Origin: Chloroflexota bacterium
GTDB taxonomy: Bacteria; Chloroflexota; Dehalococcoidia; UBA2247; RBG-13-53-26
DNA: 7,084 nt
NCBI GenBank assembly: GCA_003650185.1
Contig: QMOF01000117.1
Location: 1-7,084 of the forward strand
Direction: 5' to 3'
A model generated the notes under the pieces. The model worked only from the letters and a program-made list of their open reading frames with translations. It was not told the origin of the DNA and made no database searches. How positions within the stretch are numbered: the first letter of the stretch is position 1; each line of letters opens with the position of its first letter. Positions 1 to 6,026 of the stretch are shown here, in pieces. A program made the translations under genes and the position numbers.

Positions 1-119
1 TACTGCACCTGCTGGGCCAGCCTTCGGTCAAGCCAATCTGCCCTCTCCTGGAGAGGCCGTTTCTCCCTGGACTCGTCGTAGAGGTTTGCCAACTCATCAG
101 GGCTCAGCCGATGCTTCAT
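1..119 (-). CDS. N-terminus of an unidentified protein, possibly a phenylacetate-CoA-ligase-like enzyme (partial)
   Basis: Only the first 39 codons are inside the window; the gene runs off the left edge. The ATG at 119-117 is preceded by a strong Shine-Dalgarno CTGGAGG (135-129) with 9 bases of spacing, which fixes the start and supports a real gene. The visible peptide begins MKHRLSPDELANLYDESREK and is charged, helical and without a signal peptide, so the product is probably cytoplasmic. It continues with 'WLDRRLAQQV', which is reminiscent of the helix before the first core motif of PaaK-type phenylacetate-CoA ligases (roughly 'L...RL...V.YAY..SP'). That resemblance is weak and is an inference. 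It lies 66 bases after the LivM stop on the same strand, so it is probably the next gene of the same operon. A second acyl-CoA ligase here would suit the operon, but a different enzyme cannot be excluded. Confidence 0.6.
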   Translation of the reverse strand, partial: MKHRLSPDELANLYDESREKRPLQERADWLDRRLAQQVQ

Positions 120-128
120 TTTAGAACG

Positions 129-135
129 CCTCCAG
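129..135 (-). promoter_or_regulatory. Shine-Dalgarno site for the left-edge gene
   Basis: CTGGAGG on the minus strand, 9 bases before the ATG at 119. It sits in the 66-base gap after the LivM stop. No promoter-like pair or terminator hairpin is visible in that gap, so the gene probably depends on read-through from the upstream operon. Confidence 0.6.
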
Positions 136-185
136 TTCCTGGTCGATCGCGAGAGGAGGACATCTTTAATGCTATAAGCCTTCGC

Positions 186-1262
186 CTATTCCCTCATGTA
201 CGCATAGGGATAGAGTCTGTAGTAGAGCTTGAACTTCTCCCAGAGGTGATACAGGCCCCTCGGTTCCTTTATCAAGAAGATCAGGATCACAATGCTGAAT
301 ACACCCAGGCTCAGGGCGACGTTAAGCTGAAGCGCCATGGAAGGGAAAGCATCCTCTAACACCGGCCTTATGCGATCAATGAACTCTTCCAGGAGGCTGA
401 AAGATAGCGCCCCAAAGAAAGCGCCAGTGGTACTGCCCATGCCACCTATGATCAACATGCCAACCAGCCAGATCGAATCATCCAGGCCGAATTGCAGAGG
501 ATTGACGCTGCGTATCGAATATGCCCAGAGCCATCCCGCTACGCCTGCGTAGAAGCAGCCAATGAAGAAAGCCAGCATCTTATAGCGGAACAGGCCCATG
601 CCACTGATCTGAGCCGCCAGTTCGTTGTCTCTTATGGCCACGAAAGCCCTGCCGGTTCGCGTCCTCTGGAGGTTTTTGGCAAAGAAGGTGGCCGCCAGCA
701 TAACGGCAATGGCTACACAGTAGAAAGCGCTCTTTGAGTTGAGATCGATCCCTGCCAGAGTGAGCCGAGGCACGGTCAAGCCGACCGATCCCCCTACGGT
801 CAGTCCTTCAGCGTTCTGCCACTGAAAGTGCTCCATGAGCCACACTATGATGAAGTTGGCCGCCAGGGTTGATATCGCCAGGTAGAACCCCTTCAGCCTG
901 AAGCAGGGCAGCCCGAAAAAGAGCCCCACTACCCCAGCAGCCAGGCCCGAGAGCGGCAGGCATAACCAGCCGGACAGCCCCAGTTGGCTGGTGAGCACAG
1001 CCACAACGTAGGCGCCCACGCCGAGAAAAGCCATGTGACCTATGGAGAATTGACCGCACAGGCCAGTCAATATGTGGAGTCCGAGAATCGCCACAACGTA
1101 TATGGCCACTCTGGTCAACCAGGTCAACCAGTAGTTCGAAGCAAAAAGGGACACAGAGAAAAGCAGCCCGATCCCAACAGCTAACAGCAGCCACTGGGTC
1201 TTCGTTCGAACAATGGCCATGTCCGACTCGTAGTTGGTGGTCAACACACCACTGGGAAGCAT
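186..1262 (-). CDS. livM: Branched-chain amino acid-type ABC transporter permease, LivM family
   Basis: Inner-membrane permease of a Liv/HAAT-type ABC importer, which would pair with the LivH-type permease next to it. The 358-residue protein is within the usual LivM range and has many hydrophobic segments. Family hallmarks visible are 'GLCGQFSIGHMAFLGVGAY' (67-85), 'GLPCFRLKGFYLAISTLA' (117-134), the cytoplasmic ATPase-coupling loop 'RTGRAFVAIRDNELAAQISG' (202-221), 'GGMGSTTGAFFGA' (273-285) and the C-terminal 'EPRGLYHLW' (333-341). Its ATG shares one base with the LivH stop (TGATG at 1264-1260), and GAGAGGG lies just upstream, which implies translational coupling. An internal ATG at 1220 (residue 15) would remove a non-hydrophobic leader and is a possible alternative start, but it has a poorer ribosome site. 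A 9-bp perfect tandem repeat (1113-1130) encodes WLTWLT in a membrane segment. Family assignment is firm; substrate is unknown. Confidence 0.93.
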   Translation of the reverse strand: MLPSGVLTTNYESDMAIVRTKTQWLLLAVGIGLLFSVSLFASNYWLTWLTRVAIYVVAILGLHILTGLCGQFSIGHMAFLGVGAYVVAVLTSQLGLSGWLCLPLSGLAAGVVGLFFGLPCFRLKGFYLAISTLAANFIIVWLMEHFQWQNAEGLTVGGSVGLTVPRLTLAGIDLNSKSAFYCVAIAVMLAATFFAKNLQRTRTGRAFVAIRDNELAAQISGMGLFRYKMLAFFIGCFYAGVAGWLWAYSIRSVNPLQFGLDDSIWLVGMLIIGGMGSTTGAFFGALSFSLLEEFIDRIRPVLEDAFPSMALQLNVALSLGVFSIVILIFLIKEPRGLYHLWEKFKLYYRLYPYAYMRE

Positions 1263-2146
1263 CAGACCCTCTCTATCCGCTTCAAGCCGAAGAGACCGTG
1301 AGGTGTAATCATCAACACGGCTACTATGAGAATGAACGGCAGCAGCTCTCTGAAGCCGTGAATGTGCGGATCAATGTAAGTGGATGCCAGTATCTCCGTG
1401 ACCCCAATGATGAGCCCACCAACCAGGGCGCCCGGAACAGACTCCAGCCCACCAAGGAGCAGCACCGGTAGGGCTCTGACGAGAGCAAACAGTCCCAGAG
1501 TATCCGAGTCGACGATGGTCAGAGATCCCAACAGAACGCCCCCGATAGCAGCCATCGATCCACCAATCGCCCACGAGAGCGCAAAGACCTTCTTGACATC
1601 TATCCCCAGGCTCTGACTCGTTTGATGGTCTTCAGCTACACACCTCATTCCCAGCCCTACCTTGCTATAGCGGAAAACCAGCATGAAAAGCAGGAACATC
1701 GCCAGCGCGATGACGAATGACCACACCAGAGTGCTGGAGAAAGACAGGTCTCCCACCCTTATATAGCCTGAAGGGAACAGCGCGATTGTCTGCGGCGCAC
1801 CGCCATGCCACAGGATGGCTATGCTCCGGATCAATATCCCCATGACCAGAGCTACCATGAAGGTAATCAACATGGGCTTGCCAATCAAAGGTCGCAGGAA
1901 GATTCTTTCGCAAGCCAGGCCAACCCCGGCACCAACCGCTATGACAAGCAAGAAAGACAGTCCGATAGGCAGGTCCTGTGAGCTCACCAAGAACACCATG
2001 AAGTAGGCGAGGAACATCATTATCTCGCCATGGGCTATGTTGAATACATGGCTAGACTTGTAGATTACCACCAAGCCCAGAGCAAGGAGGGCATAAATGC
2101 CTCCGTGCAGTATTCCTTCGACAAGAGCCCCGAGAAACGTATCCAT
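1262..2146 (-). CDS. livH: Branched-chain amino acid-type ABC transporter permease, LivH family
   Basis: Second inner-membrane permease of the Liv/HAAT-type importer, 294 residues, the normal LivH length. Diagnostic stretches are 'FNIAHGEIMMFLAY' (35-48), the ATPase-contact loop 'SKVGLGMRCVAEDHQTSQSL' followed by GID (161-183), 'LLGGLESVPGALVGGLIIG' (230-248) and the terminal 'TPHGLFG' (281-287). The hydrophobic profile fits about eight membrane spans. The start ATG (2146) is 4 bases after the ligase stop (2151), with a modest AAGAG ribosome site inside the junction, so translation probably depends on the ligase reading frame. The stop overlaps the LivM start by one base. In the family, LivH and LivM form the channel heterodimer and need LivG/LivF ATPases, which are absent from this window and may lie downstream or elsewhere. 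Confidence 0.94.
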   Translation of the reverse strand: MDTFLGALVEGILHGGIYALLALGLVVIYKSSHVFNIAHGEIMMFLAYFMVFLVSSQDLPIGLSFLLVIAVGAGVGLACERIFLRPLIGKPMLITFMVALVMGILIRSIAILWHGGAPQTIALFPSGYIRVGDLSFSSTLVWSFVIALAMFLLFMLVFRYSKVGLGMRCVAEDHQTSQSLGIDVKKVFALSWAIGGSMAAIGGVLLGSLTIVDSDTLGLFALVRALPVLLLGGLESVPGALVGGLIIGVTEILASTYIDPHIHGFRELLPFILIVAVLMITPHGLFGLKRIERV

Positions 2147-2150
2147 TCTC

Positions 2151-4142
2151 TTAGCAGCGGACTACTCTGACCCTGGTGCGAACTACAGCAGTCCTACCAT
2201 CCCTGTAGACTACGGGAGTGTCCACTGAGATCTCTTCCTGGACGCCATACATTGCCTCCACCAGTTCCTTGTAGCGCTCTTCCACGAATGTCCTTCTCAG
2301 CTTTCCTGTCCTGGTCATCTCAGCCTCGTCAGGATCGAACTCCTTGGGAAGGCTGATGAAGCGTCTGATCCTGGAATTGGCTGGCAGGGACCTGTTGATC
2401 CTGTCAACCTCCTGTCTCAGCAGGTCGAGGACTTCTGGTTTCTGAGACAGGTCTGCGAACGTGGTGTAGTTTATCCTCTTTCTCTGAGCCCAGTAGCCCA
2501 CATTGCCAAGGTCAATGTTGATCATTGCTCCGATGAACTCCCGACTCGGCCCACCGACAGTCAGAGCGTCTTTAATATAGGGACTGAACTTCAGTCGGCT
2601 TTCCATGTACTGCGGGGAGAACTTGGTTCCATCGGCCAACTGGCGCATATCTTGGAGTCGGTCCATGAAGATGAGATGTCCGTCCTCATCAAGATAGCCG
2701 GCGTCACCAGTATGATACCAGCACCCGGTGAAAACCCTTTCCGTAGCTTCCAGATCGCGGAAGTAGCCTTCGAAGGCACCCTCTCTGTCCGCCAGTATCT
2801 CTCCCTCATCCGATATCCGGATGATCCTACCCGGCGCGACCATTCCAACGGACTCGAGCTTGAAATTGGTGGCAGTGTGAACAGCCAATGCGTTGGCCTC
2901 TGTTGAACCGTAGTACTGCCTCAGGTTCAGTCCGATGGCGCGCAGGAACCTGATGACGTCGGGTGCCAGCACCGCTCCAGCGGTGAACGGGACCCTCACC
3001 CTGGTGAGACCATGCTTGTCTCTCAACGCTCGAAATACCACCAGTTCAGAAAGTCTGCCAAGGCAACTCCAAACAAGGCTCGGCTTCTGCCCTCCCAAAG
3101 AAAGCTCAGCCACCTTGTCTCCGATGGGCAGGTTCAGGTTGAATATCGCCCTCTTCAGCCACGTGCTCTCCGTCATATCAGTCTTGATGATCGAAGCCAG
3201 TTGCTCCCACATCCTGGATGGATAGAGTATACGATGCGGGGCCACTTCCCTCAGGTCTTTGGGGATCGTCTCCGGCTTCTCGGCAAAGTTGAAGGTCTGC
3301 CCCTCGGCCAGAGAGTCGAAAAGGCCAAAGGTCTGCTCCACCCCCCACGCAGGCAAGGTGATGGAGAGCCACTGGTCGCCTTCATGAACCGGGTTGGCCC
3401 CACGCCCCTGCTCCCAGTTGAGGAAGAGCGTCTTCCAGGAAATCATGGCTCCCTTGGGCAGGCCAGTCGTGCCCGAGGTATACTGAAGCGCATATATATC
3501 ATCGGGCTGGCCGCGAGCTACATTCTCTTCGAAGAGACCAGGGTGGGCGGCTCCGTGAGCTTCGCCGAGCTCGATCAGCTCGGCGAAGCTCATCAGAATC
3601 GGATCCCTGTAGCCGCGAAGCCCTTTCTCTTCCCAGTAGATTACCTTCCTCACCTGGGGAACGTCCCCCTTCACCTGTAGCAGCTTGTCCACCTGCTCCT
3701 GGTCCTGGGCTATCACGAACTTGGACTGGGAGTGCTCCACTATGTACTTGACCTCGGAGGCAGAGTTGCTAGCAGTGAGGCCCACTGACGTGCCTCGAGC
3801 GGCCTGGACCGCCATCTGAGACCAGAACCACTCTGGATTGGAGTCGCCCAGTATAGCTACCTTGTCTCCGGGCTCAAGTCCCAGGCTGACCAGACCAAGA
3901 GAGAGCGACTTTACCTTCTGATAGCAGTCATTCCAGGTGTATTCCCACCATATGCCGAGTCTCTTTTTCCGCATGAGAACTCGGTCGCCCCACCGACGAC
4001 AGTTTCGCACTAGAAGCTTGGGGATGGTGTCCACTGCCTCTGAGGTCTGGGTGACGCTTACGCTTGATAACATCGGCATGGGTTCTGGCAACAGCCCGCT
4101 ACGGCTAGGGACTTCCCATGACGCCAGGATACGAAACTCCAC
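2151..4142 (-). CDS. AMP-forming long-chain-type acyl-CoA ligase (ANL superfamily)
   Basis: Cytoplasmic enzyme predicted to activate a carboxylic acid with ATP and CoA through an acyl-adenylate. As read from the GTG at 4142 it has 663 residues, typical of bacterial long-chain acyl-CoA synthetases. Visible core motifs are the phosphate loop 'YTSGTTGLPKGAMIS' (221-235), 'YYGSTEA' (410-416), 'WYHTGDAGYLDEDG' (475-488), the hinge 'DRLQDMR' (494-500) and the C-terminal catalytic lysine in 'TRTGKLRR' (K614). After the hinge, 'LADGTKFSPQYMESRLKFSP' (502-521) replaces the common G-K-N form, a variant I associate with an anaerobe/Chloroflexota-type subgroup. The start is uncertain. GTG 4142 follows a TGA directly and has no Shine-Dalgarno, while ATGs at 4079 and 4073 (residues 22 and 24) give a more family-like N-terminus but also lack one. 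Its position between the binding protein and the permeases suggests it acts on the imported compound. Substrate chain length cannot be read from sequence. Confidence 0.93.
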   Translation of the reverse strand: MEFRILASWEVPSRSGLLPEPMPMLSSVSVTQTSEAVDTIPKLLVRNCRRWGDRVLMRKKRLGIWWEYTWNDCYQKVKSLSLGLVSLGLEPGDKVAILGDSNPEWFWSQMAVQAARGTSVGLTASNSASEVKYIVEHSQSKFVIAQDQEQVDKLLQVKGDVPQVRKVIYWEEKGLRGYRDPILMSFAELIELGEAHGAAHPGLFEENVARGQPDDIYALQYTSGTTGLPKGAMISWKTLFLNWEQGRGANPVHEGDQWLSITLPAWGVEQTFGLFDSLAEGQTFNFAEKPETIPKDLREVAPHRILYPSRMWEQLASIIKTDMTESTWLKRAIFNLNLPIGDKVAELSLGGQKPSLVWSCLGRLSELVVFRALRDKHGLTRVRVPFTAGAVLAPDVIRFLRAIGLNLRQYYGSTEANALAVHTATNFKLESVGMVAPGRIIRISDEGEILADREGAFEGYFRDLEATERVFTGCWYHTGDAGYLDEDGHLIFMDRLQDMRQLADGTKFSPQYMESRLKFSPYIKDALTVGGPSREFIGAMINIDLGNVGYWAQRKRINYTTFADLSQKPEVLDLLRQEVDRINRSLPANSRIRRFISLPKEFDPDEAEMTRTGKLRRTFVEERYKELVEAMYGVQEEISVDTPVVYRDGRTAVVRTRVRVVRC
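3556..3592. repeat. 16-bp perfect inverted repeat inside the ligase gene
   Basis: TGAGCTTCGCCGAGCT (3556-3571) is followed after 5 bases by its exact reverse complement (3577-3592). In mRNA it would form a very stable 16-bp hairpin with a five-base loop. It encodes part of 'SFAELIELGEAH', a surface-helix segment between the N-terminal region and the phosphate loop. No T-tract follows on either strand, so it is not a classic terminator. Confidence 0.85.
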
Positions 4143-4226
4143 TCACAACCGGAGACAGCGAGGCACGCTTCCATTGGAGCAGCCACTGGCAAGAGAGGTT
4201 GCCATAATCGCCACGTTACGGGCCAC
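4143..4226 (-). CDS. Possible 27-residue upstream reading frame with strong ribosome site, abutting the ligase
   Basis: A GTG at 4226 lies 5 bases after AGGAGG (4237-4232; extended AGGAGGGGG), the best Shine-Dalgarno of the SBP-ligase interval. It opens a 27-codon frame beginning with V/M-ARNVAIMATSLASGC and ending with TGA at 4145-4143, immediately followed by the GTG at which the ligase frame opens (TGAGTG). It is in the same frame as the ligase. Three readings are possible. It may be a leader peptide whose termination allows ribosomes to restart on the ligase. It may be an ancestral N-terminal extension of the ligase interrupted by a TGA. It may be chance, with the ligase really starting at 4079 or 4073. 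No homology is recognisable in the peptide. I favour a leader or coupling role at low confidence. Confidence 0.35.
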   Translation of the reverse strand: MARNVAIMATSLASGCSNGSVPRCLRL

Positions 4227-4231
4227 GACCC

Positions 4232-4250
4232 CCTCCTACCAGTAAGGAGG
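4232..4250 (-). promoter_or_regulatory. Short hairpin that would mask the upstream-frame Shine-Dalgarno
   Basis: On the minus strand CCTCCT (4250-4245) and AGGAGG (4237-4232) are perfect complements separated by 7 bases. The 3' arm is exactly the Shine-Dalgarno for the GTG at 4226. In mRNA the stem would hide this site, so translation here could depend on ribosome traffic from the binding-protein gene that ends at 4284. There is no T-run after the stem, so it is not a standard terminator. The stem is only 6 bp. Confidence 0.35.
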
Positions 4251-4283
4251 CTCGCTCAGTGGTCACGTCGTCCTTCGTTAGTT

Positions 4284-5504
4284 CTAGTCCTCAATCACAG
4301 GCAGCCAATCATCAGTGACGGCCACTAGCGTACCAAGGTCGGCGTCATACTCGTACATCTTCACGTGTCTTATGCAATAGCGCTTGCCGTCGGCGTACGT
4401 CCATTGCTCAAATCCATCGTACGTCTTGCTCCAGTTCGTAGCCACGTTGTAGAAAGCTTCCCCGGTGAAATTCTCAGGGCCTGTCTCTGCTACGGTCTGC
4501 CGGAGGATGTCCTCCAGGATCACGTTTGCCCAGGCATTAATGTAGGCCGTTCCCCACCCGGCCATTACTTCGGCGGCCTCATCAGGATGATATTGGCACA
4601 ACTGATCCTCTGCTTGTTGCCATAGCTCACAATCGTCACCCCACCACCCTACCGGGCTCACCGCCCAGCTTCCATCGAGGGCTTCCTTATCGGCTACCTT
4701 GTCCTCTATCAGCTTCTGGAAGGCCCACATTTCGTATGTGCTGACTATCCTCGCGTCGTACCCTTTAGCTCGGAACTCAGCTATGAAAGTTGCCGCTGCT
4801 GGACCGCTACAAGCTACATGAATGATGTCGCAGTCCTTGATCTCTTGTATCTCGCCCGACCAGGTGAACGAGCCTGCGGGCGCTATGGCGCTGCCAATGT
4901 AGTCGAATCTGTCAGGGTTGTCCTCGCAGTACTCCTCTGCTCCTCTGACTCTCTCCATTTGAGCAGGATCATCCCAGGCTACGCTGGCGAGCTTTGGCCT
5001 GTTGTCATACCCCGGCTGTGTACTCACCCAGTCCAGCAAGGACTTGGTTGCCATGCCGGTAAGCGGGATACTGCAGAATACCCAGCCCGGAGGCTGTGTC
5101 ACCGCCACATTGGGAGAAGAGCAGAACACAGGGATCTTGTCCTCCTCCGCGAAAGGCTTCAGTGCCTGCGCTGTACCGGTGATCGGTGCAACGATTATCT
5201 CCGCGCCTTTCTCTTTGCACCATTCGTAGCCAGTCAAGTCTCTGGCTGGATCGTACTTGCAGTCGTACTTGATCGCTTTCAGAGTGACCCCTTCGATGGG
5301 GTCCTCCTCATTGATATGCCTGACCATGTCATCAACGCTCACCGTCACCCATCTCAAAGCTGACGAGGCCGGGCCCGTGAGGTCGTTGATCTGGCCAATG
5401 ACAATCACATTTCCCTCTGTTCCCCCACCACAGGAAAGGCCCAGGGTCGAAACCAGGCAAAGCACCAAGACACACGAGATTACTACCAGGCTTCTATGCT
5501 TCAT
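4284..5504 (-). CDS. Liv-type ABC transporter substrate-binding lipoprotein (periplasmic-binding fold I)
   Basis: Extracytoplasmic receptor that would deliver a substrate to the LivH/LivM permeases encoded downstream. I choose ATG 5504, giving 406 residues, because it has an excellent Shine-Dalgarno GGGGGAG (5516-5510) with 5-base spacing. The longer frame from TTG 5522 would simply translate that site. Residues 1-24 form a signal peptide with a basic start (MKHR) and a hydrophobic core; 'LGLSC' with C25 is an imperfect lipobox followed by GGG, suggesting lipid anchoring. The mature part starts with 'IGQINDLTGPASS' (36-48), the classic opening of the Peripla_BP_6/LivJ-LivK fold, and continues with 'AEIIVAPITGTAQALKP' (101-117). 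Ten cysteines in the mature chain are unusual for this family. It is the first gene after the mapped promoter. Ligand is unknown; coupling to an acyl-CoA ligase argues for a carboxylic acid rather than an amino acid (inference). Confidence 0.92.
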   Translation of the reverse strand: MKHRSLVVISCVLVLCLVSTLGLSCGGGTEGNVIVIGQINDLTGPASSALRWVTVSVDDMVRHINEEDPIEGVTLKAIKYDCKYDPARDLTGYEWCKEKGAEIIVAPITGTAQALKPFAEEDKIPVFCSSPNVAVTQPPGWVFCSIPLTGMATKSLLDWVSTQPGYDNRPKLASVAWDDPAQMERVRGAEEYCEDNPDRFDYIGSAIAPAGSFTWSGEIQEIKDCDIIHVACSGPAAATFIAEFRAKGYDARIVSTYEMWAFQKLIEDKVADKEALDGSWAVSPVGWWGDDCELWQQAEDQLCQYHPDEAAEVMAGWGTAYINAWANVILEDILRQTVAETGPENFTGEAFYNVATNWSKTYDGFEQWTYADGKRYCIRHVKMYEYDADLGTLVAVTDDWLPVIED

Positions 5505-5509
5505 TACTG

Positions 5510-5516
5510 CTCCCCC
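5510..5516 (-). promoter_or_regulatory. Shine-Dalgarno deciding the start of the substrate-binding protein
   Basis: GGGGGAG on the minus strand, 5 bases before the ATG at 5504. It makes the signal peptide begin MKHRSL, the form expected for a lipoprotein, and argues against the longer TTG-initiated frame from 5522. Confidence 0.75.
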
Positions 5517-5570
5517 TTCCAAGCAATCGTGCCAACTGCCATGCCACAGGCTCTCTCAAATGAATGCTCT

Positions 5571-5593
5571 AGCCCACACGGCAAGCCTGGGCT
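5571..5593 (-). other. Short hairpin in the leader of the operon mRNA
   Basis: AGCCCA and TGGGCT are perfect complements separated by 11 bases. They lie just downstream of the predicted transcription start (about 5600) and within the leader of about 95 nt before the ATG at 5504. The stem is only 6 bp and no T-tract follows. It may be a minor leader structure or chance; I see no riboswitch consensus. Confidence 0.25.
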
Positions 5594-5606
5594 TGATCGG
5601 CTGGCG

Positions 5607-5635
5607 ATTATCCCACAGGCAGTTGAGCCTGTCAA
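5607..5635 (-). promoter_or_regulatory. Near-consensus sigma70 promoter of the transport-ligase operon
   Basis: On the minus strand, TTGACA (5635-5630) is a perfect -35 box. It is separated by exactly 17 bases from GATAAT (5612-5607), a five-of-six match to the -10 box. Transcription would begin near 5600 and read into the substrate-binding gene at 5504, leaving a leader of about 95 nt. This is the only strong promoter pair I find on this strand, which supports a single operon from here to the left edge. Confidence 0.75.
5615..5632. promoter_or_regulatory. Inverted repeat over the promoter, candidate operator
   Basis: ACAGGCTCAACTGCCTGT (minus strand, 5632-5615) has perfect 6-bp arms around a 6-bp centre. 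It overlaps the last three bases of the -35 box and fills most of the spacer, where a dimeric repressor would block RNA polymerase. No regulator gene is in the window and I do not recognise the site as belonging to a named family. It could also be a chance palindrome. Confidence 0.4.
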
Positions 5636-5696
5636 GGCCCTTCGGATGCGCCAAATCAGCGATTGACTCCCAAGAAGGCATGTTACGGTGTCAGGC

Positions 5697-5972
5697 CTAT
5701 GTCCACCTTCTGTCCACCAGCTTCTCATGGCCTTCCGGGAGTGTCCCCTCAGCCAGGAACTCCACGCTGTCCATCTTTAGCTTGAAGACATCCTGGCACC
5801 TTCCGACGACCGCTTCAGACAACGCCAGACGGTCTGTGCCGGCCAGAACCTCCATCTTAACGCAGTTAGTAGTCATGCCAAGCGCATCACACCGCGCGAT
5901 CACTCGCGCCGTGGTGTCGCCTCCCGGCCCACCCCTCCTCTCTGCGCACCCACCACACACCACGCCAACCAC
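5697..5972 (-). pseudogene. C-terminal remnant of a phenylacetate-CoA-ligase-like protein
   Basis: The minus-strand frame ending with TAG at 5699-5697 codes for a tail that includes 'NCVKMEVLAGTDRLALSEAV', 'RCQDVFKLKMDSVEFL', 'EGTLPEGHEKLVDRRW'. In the PaaK-type ligase C-terminal domain (AMP-binding_C_2) the end typically reads like 'V-E-(x)-P/G-G-T-L-P-(x)-K-(x)-V-D-x-R', so the match in order and spacing is good. The frame has no ATG with a ribosome site: it opens only at a GTG (5972), and reading back it meets a TGA at 6026-6024. The upstream 50 residues are Gly/Cys/Val-rich and do not look like a ligase. The adenylation domain is missing from all frames upstream. I read it as the 3' stub of a ligase gene lost by deletion or rearrangement, or heavily frameshifted. 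The exact point where homology begins (around 5900-5940) is a guess. Confidence 0.5.
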
Positions 5973-6026
5973 CAGCAGAACGCAGGCTCCCAGCCAGGAC
6001 GCATCTCCAACCGGGGCGTTCTGTCA

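Noticed and set aside
1113..1130. 9-bp tandem repeat GGTCAACCA x2
   Set aside because: It lies in the LivM coding region and only duplicates the residues WLT in a membrane segment. Two copies are not evidence of a repeat element.
3012..3680. 222-codon plus-strand frame inside the ligase gene
   Set aside because: It lies entirely antisense to a well-supported ligase with intact motifs. Its product is Arg/Leu/Gly-rich shadow sequence with no recognisable family.
5504..5522. TTG start at 5522 for the binding protein
   Set aside because: It would translate the Shine-Dalgarno and add residues EGGAV in front of the signal peptide. ATG 5504 has ideal spacing to GGGGGAG.
5528..5535. TTGGCACG on the minus strand, resembling a sigma54 -24 element
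   Set aside because: The -12 GC does not fall at the required spacing, and the implied transcription start would be downstream of the Shine-Dalgarno of the binding-protein gene. The sigma70 pair at 5607-5635 explains the promoter better.
5615..5632. Inverted repeat considered as a rho-independent terminator
   Set aside because: No T-tract follows on either strand, and the repeat coincides with the -35 box and spacer of a strong promoter, so an operator reading is more sensible.
5697..6023. Possible small lipoprotein read from the hydrophobic stretch 'WLGACVLLVVGVVCGGC'
   Set aside because: No ATG, GTG or TTG with a ribosome site precedes the hydrophobic stretch, and the remainder of the frame resembles a ligase C-terminus, not a secreted protein. 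The hydrophobic run comes from G/T-rich DNA.
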